Shown: piece by piece, positions 43,929 to 54,945 of the stretch | Layout: each line of letters starts with the position of its first letter | Numbering within the stretch: position 1 is the stretch's first letter | DNA from: Nemertoderma westbladi | Taxonomy: Eukaryota; Xenacoelomorpha; Nemertodermatida; Nemertodermatidae | NCBI GenBank assembly: GCA_032718475.1 | Contig: JAUCBJ010009103.1 | Span: 124,001-188,000 of the forward strand | Direction: 5' to 3' | DNA: 64,000 nt | The notes under the pieces: generated by a model | Database searches by the model: none | Seen by the model: only the letters and a program-made list of their open reading frames with translations | What the model was told of the DNA's origin: nothing | Made by a program: the position numbers and the translations under genes

Positions 43929-44908
43929 TTTATTTATATTGGTATATGTCGATGTCGATGGTGTATTATTATTATGTGCCTATGTTGTGAGCCCACAATA
44001 TGTGATAGATATTTGTTCTAAATTTTGTTAGGTATTTTTAATCTCTAAGATTAAGTACAAATACAAACCCTAATAAAAGTAAGGGCAAATGTAAACCCGC
44101 AGTTTAAATTTTAGTGGCAGACTTCCACATACCTCGGGTACAACACGTATTCGGTTAGGTATATTACAGAATTGGAATATAAATGAACTATAAAACAATA
44201 ATTTTATTTTGCGATATCCTCTAGTATGCGCACATTAAATACATTTATTTGTCATGAAACCAATAAATTATATACCGGTACTTATTTCTATTTGAAAATT
44301 AATCTAAGGTAATTGTTGGATTAACTGTTTGGATGGTCATAGGTATATTTTGGAACGTATTTCGAGTCGTTTTAAGGGTTTTCAACCTCAGCAATGCAAA
44401 TTATATATTACTAAAATACTTATCTGGGTTTTTTTGGATGATCATACAAATGGCATAAATCTCAGCGCATTTAAAATGACTTACGTTAAATTGTTGGTGC
44501 CACAATACTGAGCGCGGTTCTCGTAATTTTGAAATTTTCAAAGTGGTTTATTTGGTGATCCACATTTGGCCGCGGCACACAAAATATAATGATGAAAATT
44601 GATACTCCAATTTTTATGTTTCTGAAAGCGCTTTGATATGATTCGGCGTTATGGAAAAACCAAGAAATGGAAGGTCCATCATAAGAATTTTGGACACATT
44701 TTATAAAATAAAATCAATTTTAGGTGACATCTTCAAAATTTAAAGTTTCTGAAAATGGCAAGGGTATACGGGGACAACAAATATTGCTGGTACACAATTG
44801 TTCTACCACCCCACAAACAGGTGCAATTCAAGAATGGGGGCTATCTATAATACACAAATATTCAAAGAATTATACCATCACCAACAAAATAGTTGATTTC
44901 CAACACTC
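43929..44908. other. Intergenic, 3' flank of minus-strand gene
   Basis: AT-rich with no supported ORF. It probably holds the 3'UTR of the gene at 44,909-45,574. Confidence 0.4.
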
Positions 44909-45574
44909 TTAGAAGATAAAAACCCCAAGAAGTACAATTCCAACCTGTATCTGAAAGATCAGATCGATGTTATGGGATCCGTTTGTTTCTGTTGAGGTTT
45001 CCATGACAACCATGCTCGTGGTTTCTGCTATGGGTTCATCCTTCCATGTCACAGATGGACAACCGCTACCGGTAATATTGCAACATTGCCATTGACATGT
45101 GCTTGCCACTTCGGTAAAAAAGCTTTCTCCCCACCGAACTACCCTTATAAAAAGATAGAAATCATCCGACATACTATCCTGGTCTCTCTCTATAGCGATG
45201 TTGTACTGCAGTGTGCATGTAGGCTCGTTCAGCTCTAAACACTTGTCCCAACATTCTAGTGTCGAGTAATAGAATACAACCTCATCCTTGGATTTGAAAT
45301 CATCTCCAGGAATTCCTGAGAATCTGAGATGTACAATGCCGCAAGTATTGCAGTCTCTCTTAATCCTTGTGTAGTTGAAATACTTATAGTTGTTCTGTGT
45401 AACTATGAGGTCTACCAATGCATCTGTAAAATAGGTTTGTAGTTGTTCATTTTCGGACTTTACGAAAAGGGAATTTCCAGTTTTACAAGAGCCTCCTAAA
45501 CAAATAGTTACATAAAATAATGATAAACTAATTATGATTGACACTTTGGAGTATTCCATTTCGTTGCCAATCAA
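44909..45574 (-). CDS. Candidate secreted Cys-rich, GPI-type protein
   Basis: An intact 221-aa ORF; the likely start is the second Met (MEYSKVSIIISLSLFYVTIC), which begins a clear signal peptide. The mature part has ten cysteines (SC, DCNTC, ECWDKC, TC, TCQWQCC, GC) and three N-glycosylation sequons (NYT, NIT, NGS). The last ~19 residues are hydrophobic after a small-residue, Ser/Thr-rich stretch, as in GPI-anchored proteins. The spacing CWDKCLELNEPTC recalls PAN/apple-type modules, but only weakly. I do not recognise the family. No introns are needed; it may be a single-exon gene or a retained retrocopy. Its function is unknown beyond a likely cell-surface location. Confidence 0.6.
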   Translation of the reverse strand: MIGNEMEYSKVSIIISLSLFYVTICLGGSCKTGNSLFVKSENEQLQTYFTDALVDLIVTQNNYKYFNYTRIKRDCNTCGIVHLRFSGIPGDDFKSKDEVVFYYSTLECWDKCLELNEPTCTLQYNIAIERDQDSMSDDFYLFIRVVRWGESFFTEVASTCQWQCCNITGSGCPSVTWKDEPIAETTSMVVMETSTETNGSHNIDLIFQIQVGIVLLGVFIF

Positions 45575-46260
45575 TCATTCATCAAATTTTTCCCTAATTA
45601 ACTGCAGCCCAAATGTTTTGTAAGTTGGACCCCATTATCACCTAAGCCCCGTACTTATTATCACTTTAATTCCACATTCATGTATCGCAGGTTTATATTT
45701 TATAACTTTTAAACTTCTTAAATATAATTTGCAAATGTTCGGTGGTGACCACGTCTAATCGAACAGTCTAAACCGCCGCGGTGCAACGAGTTTGAATGTT
45801 TATACGTCGTCTTGGAGATATCTGATAGAAAAGTGAACAATGAATCAATATTATAAACTGAAACTAATTACTGCGGATGTGTTGATGTAAAACAAATGTA
45901 ACTGTATTCTCCTGTAATAAATAGTAATAAAGTATTGATTAGTAACAGTCAATAAGTCCATAGAGGTCATATATAAAAAGTAGTAACAGTCAGTGGTTGG
46001 TACAGAGAGATGATATATATACAATAAAAATTATTATTAAAATAAAATTACATAGATCTAATGCCAATTATATGCAATTAATTATTACAATAATTGTAAT
46101 TGCAACAGTTGCAATTATTGCAACTGTCACTACCAAGGTTTACCTGCTTTAGAAGACAAACTAAACAAAAATATCGAATGTGTCGTTAACTGCACTGCTT
46201 TGATGATTTTAATTTAATAATAATATTAAATATTTGTTATTATTAAATCAGATTCATGCC
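45575..46260. other. Intergenic, upstream of minus-strand gene
   Basis: AT-rich. It contains an inverted pair TAATTGTAATTGCAACAGTT...GCAATTATTGCAACTG at about 46,090-46,128. No ORF. It should contain the promoter of the gene at 45,574, but no element can be named. Confidence 0.4.
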
Positions 46261-46264
46261 TTAA

Positions 46265-47784
46265 CCCTATTAAACCCGGGGGGGGGGGGGGGGTCAATAT
46301 GACCCTTCCCGTGGTTTTTTTTTGTTATAACTCTGAAACAAACGCAGTGAGGAATCATACATTTTGTGACTTTTCCTAGAAATCTATTGTCTTCCTAATA
46401 GTGAAAACGGTTTTCAAAAATATTGGGAAGTTTTCGAGTTATAGCACCATTTTTTAATTTTGGCACTTTTTTGAGGCGTTTTTTTGAAAATTACATTTCA
46501 TTAAATATTATTTGTAACATCTCTATTTTTGATTTACACCGGTTTTTTGGTGATTGCAATTAGATGGAATTCTTCTAAATAAATTTAGAAATTACAAACT
46601 TGTTTTTTTCGGCGGATGCCAATTTTGGTGCCAGCACCAAATTTTGAAATATGTCAATTGCGTAAATTGATTGCTTGAACCTGTTTTTTGCGCAATATGT
46701 GTTTTTTTGGGGCTCTGATTTCGATGGAATATATACGAGTTGCACTAGGAGTATCAAACTTGTATTTTTCGGCGCGGTGTGCAAAATTTGGTGCCAGCAC
46801 CAAATTGTGAAAATCCATTCAATAGTTAAATTGATCGTTACAACTTATTTCTCGCGTTTTAGAGGTTTATGGCGGTTCTGAATTCAATGAAATAAATAAT
46901 TATCTAACAAGACATCTCAAACTTGTACTTTTCGAAACTGGGTGGAAAATTTGGTGCTAGCTCCAAATTTTGAAAACCACCAAATATATCAATTGATAAA
47001 GGTTCTGAATTCAATGAATGGAATATGTAAAAATTCCATAAGAGTTTTTAAATCTGTATTTTTCGTCGGTGGGTGAAAATTGTTGTGCCAGCACCAAATT
47101 TTTGAAAATAAGCAAATTGATCAATAGATAGTATCATCTTGTTTCTTGCGTTATACGGGTTTATGAGGGTCCTTAATCCGATGGAATCAATAAAAACCGC
47201 ACTGGACAACTCAAACTTGTACTTTTTGGTGATGGGTACGAAATTTGGTGCCAGCACCAAACTTTGCCATATTACGCCGAAAAATACAATTAGCAGTGAT
47301 CTAGCAAATTAGAAATGTATTCCATTAGAATCAGCACCCTAGAAAACCTAAAAATGTGAATTTATAGCATCGTATAAGTGAATTAAAAATTTTGTGTTCA
47401 AACTGAAAAGTGCTGGTTACTTGTTTTTTTTCATTTTTTGCCTAAGTAGAGGGCTAAAACATCCATTTATAGTAATCATATCATTTTTAAACAGTTTCCA
47501 ATGGATTTTGCGCCCCAGAAAACCTGTATTGAAAAATAATTAGCCGAAAATTATAACTTTCAATCTTTATGAAAATTGTTCACTACTTGTAATTTTGGTG
47601 TAGCAAAATATCAACCACAGTACTTTTTTCGAATTTTTTTTATTTTGGTCGGATTAGGACTAGTGAGATCTACGTACAAACAAAAATCAGACATTTTTTT
47701 TGAAATTTGTAGATTTTAGAGGGAGGGGTCAATATTATTGTTATTTGTATTTGTACAACATTTTATAGCCCGGTACTAATAGGG
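46265..47784. mobile_element. piggyBac-like non-autonomous element 2
   Basis: 1.52 kb between TTAA duplications (46,261-46,264 and 47,785-47,788). Ends CCCTATTAAACCCGGG and, inverted at the right, CCCTATTAGTACCGGG. A subterminal GGGGTCAATAT occurs near both ends in direct orientation. The left end carries a run of G. There is no transposase. The interior is built of ~163-bp repeats. Its family differs from the nested piggyBac-like element at 35.6 kb. Confidence 0.82.
46600..47280. repeat. 163-bp tandem repeats with conserved hairpin
   Basis: Five diverged units, each with AAACTTGTA-TTTTTCGG, then the palindrome TTTGGTGCCAGCACCAAA, then TTTTGAAAA. The palindrome lies at 46,624, 46,787, 46,950 (as TTTGGTGCTAGCTCCAAA), 47,081 (partial) and 47,244. 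The spacings are 163, 163, 131 and 163. The palindrome is better conserved than the sequence between. Related sequence (TTTTGGTGC...GAAAAGTACAAGTAG) lies in the inverted-arm element at 8.6-9.4 kb. Confidence 0.8.
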
Positions 47785-47788
47785 TTAA

Positions 47789-48610
47789 CTGAAATAAAAA
47801 AGCTACATAAAAAAATTACTCTGAATATTGAATGCTACTGTATGTTAATATACATTTTTAATCTACAGACCAAGCACTCACTGCTTGCTACATGACATTA
47901 CATCCACAGTAATAAAGTTATAATATTGTTGTATTACATGCTGTAAGGAGTCTTGCTGTTTCTTTAGTAAATGAATCAATATAAAAGTGAGGTATAATTA
48001 TACTCCGTTATTAAAGTACATTCGATTAATTAATTACAAACTAGAGAATTGTGACAGTGTGAATTCTTTCATAGAGTTACACTGTGATGTAGCCTAGCCT
48101 ATTAAAGCAATAAAGGGTCTCAATGATATCATACATTATTGCACCCGTGTAAATAATTCTTAGTGAATGGAGTTTGCCATGTAGAAAGAATGGGGGCAAT
48201 TTAAAACCTATATACAAACAAACTGTGTGACAATTTACAGTGAGCTGCTAATTTCACTGGATTGTTACACAACCGAACGTAGAGAGTGAGTTGATGTAAA
48301 TATACGAGGATCAATTAAATAAAGCAATTTTCACGGACACTCCTTTTTTACATACCTCTCTAGGGATTTCATCTAAACCACACAATTTATGTTTGGCATA
48401 CTTTTAATGTTTCTCTAGAGTTCGGCAGGTCTAAAGTCGCCTGTTTCTATATGTAGCATTTGATCAATATTTTCCTTGTAGGACTGACCTTATATTCGTC
48501 AAGGTATTCCCACCAGGCCAATTATAGGTGTGCCATCCTATATGCTGGGGATATATTCATGTCTTCTTCGTAGCTGAAGGTTAAGTGGACGGTCCCGGCT
48601 GTTCAATATA
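47789..48610. other. Intergenic, no gene seen
   Basis: AT-rich sequence without supported features. Confidence 0.4.
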
Positions 48611-49374
48611 CTAGAACCCGGAGGCCGTGCCATGGTCGATTTGGACAGTGGGTGTCACTCTCGTCGAGAGGTCTGTAGGCTGATCGGTACTGAGAATGGC
48701 TTGCCCATCCCGCCAGTCCGTGTCGCAGTTCCGAAGTTGATACTCGGGTATCGCTCCTGGGGTAAATAGGATTGTCGGAGGCTCATCGTACATATCCACG
48801 CGGGTTGTTTTGGTAACGGCCGTCCAATGTTCCGACATCGAGTCAGATTCGGTGAGTTCGGACAGCGTCCATGTGTCCGATGGAGCATCGAGTGCATACT
48901 CGCCGATCTCATAGTGAGTGTATGGCAATATGTGGTGATCTGTTCCTTATCCTCCTGTACCTACCTGTTTACACCTGTATCGAGAAGGAATCTCGCGTCA
49001 TAAAAAACTGTGTCGCCTTTGGCACCGGGAAAGATGACCAATGGACCGACGGGGATGTTGATCGAGTCGCGGATACCAACTGCTCGATCCGACACAAGGA
49101 ACGCATTTGGCTCTTTATTAATGACTACCGTCATGAATAGTTCGAGCATGGTGAGCAGTTACCAATTCTCCTGGAGAACGTAGCGCATCTGCTCCATGCT
49201 CACTGTGTCGATCATCCACTGATACAGCGTGGTCTGATTCGATCTCGCTTCCCAAATTAGTTTGTTGGCGAGCTGGGATCTTCCTTTTGCTGATTTTCCT
49301 GATTTTCCTGTTGCCGTTACTTCTAACGCCGATGTAAGTTTGAGTTGGTTGTGGATCTCAACAAGACTAGTCAC
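48611..49374 (-). pseudogene. Broken gene, unrecognised
   Basis: Minus-strand coding-like sequence in two frames. 49,374-48,961 is one frame with a single in-frame stop (at about 49,159). It includes KLIWEARSNQTTLYQWMIDT and AVGIRDSINIPVGPLVIFPG. After a stop and frame change, 48,928-48,611 reads MPYTHYEIGEYALDAPSDTW and ends DHGTASGF. The composition is protein-like and GC-richer than its flanks (about 48,600-49,370), unlike the surrounding AT-rich DNA. It could be a retroelement or an old viral structural gene, but I recognise no motif and assign no function. Confidence 0.45.
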
Positions 49375-49769
49375 CAGATATTGGATCGGGGAGATGTTGG
49401 ATAATGCAGGAAAAATCGAAAAAGAACGAGTTGGGTTGAATCATCAATTTTATTCCAACTAATCTAGTTCTTTTACCGATTTTAACACTGATTCCAAATA
49501 TATGGGACTCCCCAATATGCCAATATAAATAGAATATACACAATATAATGATTGAGTTTTATAACAATATTAATAAGCTTCCAGTACAAATTATTTAATA
49601 AGTCAGAATACTTTATTTTACTTTTTTATTTTAACCCCCCCCCCCCCCCCCTGAACTACGTTTGATATCTGTCTGTCTGGTCCATCTGTGATCGTCTATA
49701 AGTCGGTCATTAGGCCGTCAAATGTCCGTTGCCCGTTGGTAGTCCGTCGCGTCTATCACTCGCTTTGCC
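49375..49769. other. Intergenic with C-tract
   Basis: AT-rich, then a run of C at about 49,636-49,651 at the border to a GC-richer region. No gene. Confidence 0.4.
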
Positions 49770-50175
49770 TAGTGTCACTGTAGCCCGAATCCTTTTCAGG
49801 CTCGTGCTACGCTAACCGGCTCCGCTCGGCTGTCCGTTGGGTGTCTGTCGGTTGGTGAGAGAATGCAGCAGTGATGCTGCATATCACTCCGTCTGGTTGG
49901 TAATACATCGACCCTTCAGCGTACCGCTCTCCCCTCGCCATCCATTTCGGGGTGAGTCCTAAGGCAGGTCAAGCGGTTTAACTTCGGGCTTTGTCGGGTC
50001 CTCACGAAGTCTAGTGTCACCAGGGTTCGAATCCTTTTCAGGCTCGCACTAAGCTTACCGGCGCTGTTCGGGTGGTCCGAGTCCCTCGGTCAGTCCCTTG
50101 CGTTCCGCTCGCCCCTAGCAATCCCTTTCAGGGTTGGTCCTAAGGCAAGTCAAGCGACTTAGCTCAGGTGTCAGC
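49770..50175. repeat. Imperfect ~242-bp tandem repeat
   Basis: AGTGTCAC...CGAATCCTTTTCAGGCTC at about 49,771 recurs at about 50,013. Later landmarks also recur: TAAC/TTACCGGC, CCGCTC-CCCCT, GTCCTAAGGCA-GTCAAGCG. The second copy contains GGGTTCGAATCC, a good pol III B box, but no A box is evident upstream. Confidence 0.6.
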
Positions 50176-51087
50176 TGTCACCGTTGTTGTTGTTGAATGT
50201 CGGTGTTGTTGAATCCGCTTACACTCCCCCCCCCATGCTATCTTCCCGGTGAGAAGATAGCATCAACCTTAAGTGCGCTTCAATTCCGCTGGAACCCGAT
50301 CTACTATCGGGTGTGGGGTGGAGTTCTTTTTTCGGGGTTGGCTTTCCAGGCCGCCCCCCCCCCCCCTGGGTATGATATTACTACCCTTCCTTGGTGCAAT
50401 CGCGAGCTATGTTGCACTAAGGCATCTGGCGTCTCTACAATCGTGCTTTCTCTTCACACGATTTTCTAGAACCTCTCTTACTCTCGGACCTCTTTTTCCC
50501 TCACTCTCTTTCTCACGGACCTTGTTGTCCCTTACACTCTCTCTTACTGCTCGGGGCAAATACCACACCATGGTTTGCCATTCCACAGGGTGGGTGTCGC
50601 AGTGGAGTCAGATATGAGGCCCATCACCCATATCTACTCTGGCGCACAAGACCCACCATTGGCTGTGCAGCTCATCTGCTGGGTCATGCCCTGTACCCCT
50701 GCTGCCAGGTGCAGGTCGCAGTGAAGTGCACTCAGAGTGGACATGAGAACACTCTACTCCTGACCAGCCATTGGTAGATCACCATCTGCCTGGCCAGGCC
50801 ATATAGCCCTGCAGCCAAGTATATGGGTCCTTAATCCAGGACCAAGGGCGTCCTTATCCCAGAACGAAGGGGGTCCTAGTTACAGGACCAGATTTGCCCT
50901 AGTAAGAGGGTCTATGCAGCTACAGGTGGCACCTCCTTTATGCTGCTTGGAGGTGGCAAGTTTTCTTGATCAATGACCTAGAATACCTGACCTGACCAGT
51001 CTGTAGCTGACAAGCCTGTAATGTTGTACTGCGAAGACGCTTGTAGGAGTTGCGACCACAAGCGGTTTACTCCCGCAACTGAAAGAT
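50176..51087. other. Probable LINE 5' region; hairpin
   Basis: GC-richer sequence without a long ORF that leads into a LINE endonuclease fragment, so part of it is probably the LINE 5'UTR. A perfect 11-bp hairpin ATGCTATCTTC/GAAGATAGCAT lies at 50,235-50,263. Several C-runs occur (about 50,226 and 50,358). CCAGGACCAAGGGCGTCC, CCCAGAACGAAGGGGGTCC and ACAGGACCAG form a short imperfect repeat at 50,835-50,892. Confidence 0.4.
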
Positions 51088-51441
51088 ATGAGTATGAGAA
51101 CCCTCCAGGAGAAATACCGGCTCGGTCGTCGCCCGGGTCAACAAGGACCGCGTCCCTCAGTGGTACACCAGGCTGGGGTCGATAAATTGGCTACTGGAAC
51201 AGAAGACAGAGAAGAAAGAAGAACCAACCTGTTGAAATGTAAAAAGACACTACAGATTGCTACAATGAACGCACGCACGCTGAAAGCACATAACAAACAG
51301 GGTGACATGGTCGCTCTGGCAATGGAATATAACATCGACATCATCTGCATCCAAGAACATCGGATTTGTCATGAAGACACTGCCATGAAGTACAATGACA
51401 TTGGAAATGGATGGACGTTAGTAACAAGAGTAGTAGGGTAA
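51088..51441 (+). pseudogene. LINE AP-endonuclease N-terminal fragment
   Basis: A 117-codon ORF. After a basic leader it reads LQIATMNARTLKAHNKQGDM, then YNIDIICIQEHRI and GWTLVTR. This is the start of an apurinic-endonuclease domain of RTE-like non-LTR retrotransposons (the TxNxRTL and DIxxIQExR motifs with the catalytic Glu). The domain is cut after about 75 residues at the edge of a ~300-bp TIR element (51,460). It may be the 5' end of the family whose 3' ends are scattered through this window, but the two never occur together here. Confidence 0.8.
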
Positions 51442-51459
51442 ACAACTTAATTGAAACAG

Positions 51460-51760
51460 CGTCTGCCATAGTCTACCATGTTAAAGACTTTGCCTGAACG
51501 GCTCTTGCCCCGCCTACCTACAGTACTATGGTTACCATTGTGTCGCCCCGCCCACTTACTATGGTTACCATTGCGCATATGTAACATATGTCACCACTGT
51601 GTATATGTAACATATGTGGTATATGGCCAGTCCACAGACGGAAGTAATTTAATTAATTCGTGTCTACCGGTTGGCGTTTGACCTTGAACCGCAATAGGTA
51701 AAACCCAATATAGTAAGTAGGTGGGTTGAAGTCTTTTACATGATAGACTATGACAGAAGC
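51460..51760. mobile_element. ~300-bp TIR element (MITE)
   Basis: GTCTGCCATAGTCTACCATG-TTAAAGAC (51,461) is matched by the inverse of GTCTTTTACATGATAGACTA-TGACAGA (51,731-51,757). The interior carries two copies of ATATGTAACATATGT near 51,573 and 51,603. It interrupts the LINE endonuclease fragment. The target duplication is not clear. Confidence 0.65.
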
Positions 51761-52096
51761 AACAACTAAAAAAGGTGAATAAACACAGACTAACGGCAGC
51801 CACCAATATTACAATTCTACAGTTATTGATAAGCAACAAGTTGTGGGGCGAGCCGCGAAGTGTGTATAAGGTTATAGTATTTATAATATTATTTTTAATT
51901 TGATTATTCTACTTATATGGGGAAGGGGCGAGCCATGAAGTGTGTGAAAGCATATGAAATCATGAAATGCCCCCTTCCCGATAAAGGGCGACATATTGGC
52001 TTTATAACTGCCGTTGGTTTTGCTTCGCTGCGCCGTTGTTGTTGTCGTCTCACCCACAATAATGTTGTGGCAATCTCCACCTTTTTCTCTTGTTCT
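51761..52096. other. Intergenic
   Basis: The motif GGGGCGAGCC(A/G)(T/C)GAAGTGTGT occurs at 51,845 and 51,925. No gene seen. Confidence 0.4.
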
Positions 52097-52275
52097 TGGA
52101 ACTAAGTTCGCCTAAATTGGAACTAAATTCGCCAAAATTGGAACTAAATTCGTTTCCATTGGAACTAAATTCGCATGAGGCTTAAATTGGTACAGTACTA
52201 AGTACGGGGAATCGTTCCAATAGATGCGAACATACAGTAGTTCCAATGGAAGCGAACTTAGTTCCAATACAAGCG
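52097..52275. repeat. Degenerate 21-bp units in both orientations
   Basis: Four plus-oriented units (TTGGAACTAA(A/G)TTCG at about 52,097-52,180) are followed by two or three inverted ones (CGAACTTAGTTCCAAT, about 52,207-52,265). They precede the main 21-bp array by some 490 bp and are more diverged. Confidence 0.8.
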
Positions 52276-52510
52276 CCTAACCCAAAGCCTAATCCAAAAC
52301 GCCTAACCTCCTAACCAAAACAATCTTATCCCAAACAACGCCCAACCCCTTAACCCAAACAATTCAATTAAATTCATTTATATTTAATCATTTAAAATGA
52401 TATTCATTGTAAAAAACAACGCCCAACCTCTTAACCCAAACAACGCCCAACCTCCTAAACCGAAACAACGTCCATCTACTTAAACCGAAACAACTGGTAA
52501 TTATTGTATT
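52276..52510. repeat. ~25-bp tandem repeat, AACGCCCAACC type
   Basis: Imperfect copies of AACGCCCAACCTCCTAA-ACC-AAAC, about seven in all, interrupted by an AT-rich insert near 52,365-52,410. Confidence 0.65.
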
Positions 52511-52766
52511 TGGTGTGAAAAAGGCACAATGTGCATGACTTGAGTATATAATACTACAGACTCAGTCAGTCAGTATCAGTATACTCGTGATTAATATATA
52601 TTTCAAAATGTGTAATTATACATTTAATTCATTAATAATACTTCGTTTTTTAAATATGACGGAAGGATTTTACAATTTATTACAATTATTGTTGACCCTG
52701 ACCCACCCCAAATAGTTGCAATACGCAATAGGCTTCGCCTACTACGTGGCAGCCCTACGGTTGAAA
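52511..52766. other. Spacer before 21-bp satellite
   Basis: AT-rich, no gene. Confidence 0.4.
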
Positions 52767-54945
52767 CATTGGAACTAAGTTTGTAACCATTGGAACTAAA
52801 TTCGCTTCCATTGGAACTAAATTCGCATGTATTGGAACTAAATTCGCATGCATTGGAACTAAATTCGCCTCCATTGGAACTAAATTCGCTTCCATTGGAA
52901 CTAAATTCGCTTCCATTGGAACTAAATTCGCATGCATTGGAACTAAATTCGCTTCCATTGGAACTAAATTCGCCTCCATTGGAACTAAATTCGCCTCCAT
53001 TAGAACTAAATTCGCTTCCATTGGAACTAAATTCGCATGTATTGGAACTAAATTCGCTTCCATTGGAACTAAATTCGCATCCATTGGAACTAAATTCGCC
53101 TCCATTAGAACTAAATTCGCATGCATTGGAACTAAATTCGCTTCCATTGGAACTAAATTCGCATGCATTGGAACTAAATTCGCCTCCATTGGAACTAAAT
53201 TCGCTTCCATTGGAACTAAATTCGCTTCCATTGGAACTAAATTCGCATGCATTGGAACTAAATTCGCTTCCATTGGAACTAAATTCGCATGCATTGGAAC
53301 TAAATTCGCCTCCATTGGAACTAAATTCGCTTCCATTGGAACTAAATTCGCTTCCATTGGAACTAAATTCGCATGCATTGGAACTAAATTCGCTTCCATT
53401 GGAACTAAAATCGCATCCATTGGAACTAAATTCGCCTCCATTAGAACTAAATTCGCATGCATTGGAACTAAATTCGCTTCCATTGGAACTAAATTCGCAT
53501 GCATTGGAACTAAATTCGCCTCCATTGGAACTAAATTCGCTTCCATTGGAACTAAATTCGCATGCATTGGAACTAAATTCGCTTCCATTGGAACTAAATT
53601 CGCATCCATTGGAACTAAATTCGCTTCCATTGGAACTAAATTCGCTTCCATTGGAACTAAATTCGCATGTATTGGAACTAAATTCGCTTCCATTGGAACT
53701 AAATTCGCTTCCATTGGAACTAAATTCGCATGTATTGGAACTAAATTCGCTTCCATTGGAACTAAATTCGCATCCATTGGAACTAAATTCGCATGCATTG
53801 GAACTAAATTCGCTTCCATTGGAACTAAATTCTCATGCATTGGAACTAAATTCGCTTCCATTGGAACTAAATTCGCTTCCATTGGAACTAAATTCGCATG
53901 TATTGGAACTAAATTCGCTTCCATTGGAAATAAATTCGCATCCATTGGAACTAAATTCGCATGCATTGGAACTAAATTCGCTTCCATTGGAACTAAATTC
54001 TCATGCATTGGAACTAAATTCGCTTCCATTGGAACTAAATTCGCTTCCATTGGAACTAAATTCGCATCCATTGGAACTAAATTCGCCTCCATTAGAACTA
54101 AATTCGCTTCCATTGGAACTAAATTCGCATGCATTGGAACTAAATTCGCCTCCATTGGAACTAAATTCGCTTCCATTGGAACTAAATTCGCTTCCATTGG
54201 AACTAAATTCGCATGCATTGGAACTAAATTCGCTTCCATTGGAACTAAATTCGCATCCATTGGAACTAAATTCGCCTCCATTAGAACTAAATTCGCTTCC
54301 ATTGGAACTAAATTCGCATGTATTGGAACTAAATTCGCTTCCATTGGAACTAAATTCGCATCCATTGGAACTAAATTCGCATGCATTGGAACTAAATTAG
54401 CTTCCATTGGGACTAAATTCGCTTCCATTGGAACTAAATTCGCTTCCATTGGAACTAAATTCGCATCCATTGGAACTAAATTTGCATGCATTGGAACTAA
54501 ATTCGCTTCCATTGGAACTAAATACGCATGCATTGGAACTAAATTCGCATCCATTGGAACTAAATTCGCATGCATTGGAACTAAATTCGCATCCATTGGA
54601 ACTAAATTCGCTTCCATTGGAACTAAATTCGCATCCATTGGAACTAAGTTCGCATCCATTGGAACTAGGTTCGCATCCATTGGAACTAAATTCGCTTCCA
54701 TTGGAACTAAATTCGCATGCATTGGAACTAAATTCGCTTCCATTGGAACTAAATTCGCATCCATTGGAACTAAATTCGCTTCCATTGGAACTAAATTCGC
54801 TTCCATTGGAACTAAATTCGCATCCATTGGAACTAAATTCGCTTCCATTGGAACTAAATTCGCTTCCATTGGAACTAAATTCGCTTCCATTGGAACTAAA
54901 TTCGCATGCATTGGAACTAAATTCGCATGCATTGGAACTATTGGA
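52767..54945. repeat. 21-bp satellite array, part A (~104 units)
   Basis: Unit core ATTGGAACTAAATTCGC plus a variable triplet and C: TTC, ATG, ATC, CTC or ATGT types. Markers show higher-order blocks: CATTAGAAC at 53,001, 53,106, 53,442, 54,093 and 54,282 (spacings 105, 336, 651, 189, all multiples of 21), and TCTCATGCAT at 53,831 and 53,999 (168). Open frames on both strands are a product of the 21-bp period. Confidence 0.97.

Noticed and set aside
40634-43990. ORFs of the YLDVQCTWTFSVPGRS type in the 17-bp array
   Set aside because: All three phases are open in turn because the unit has no stop in any frame. These are artefacts of the repeat.
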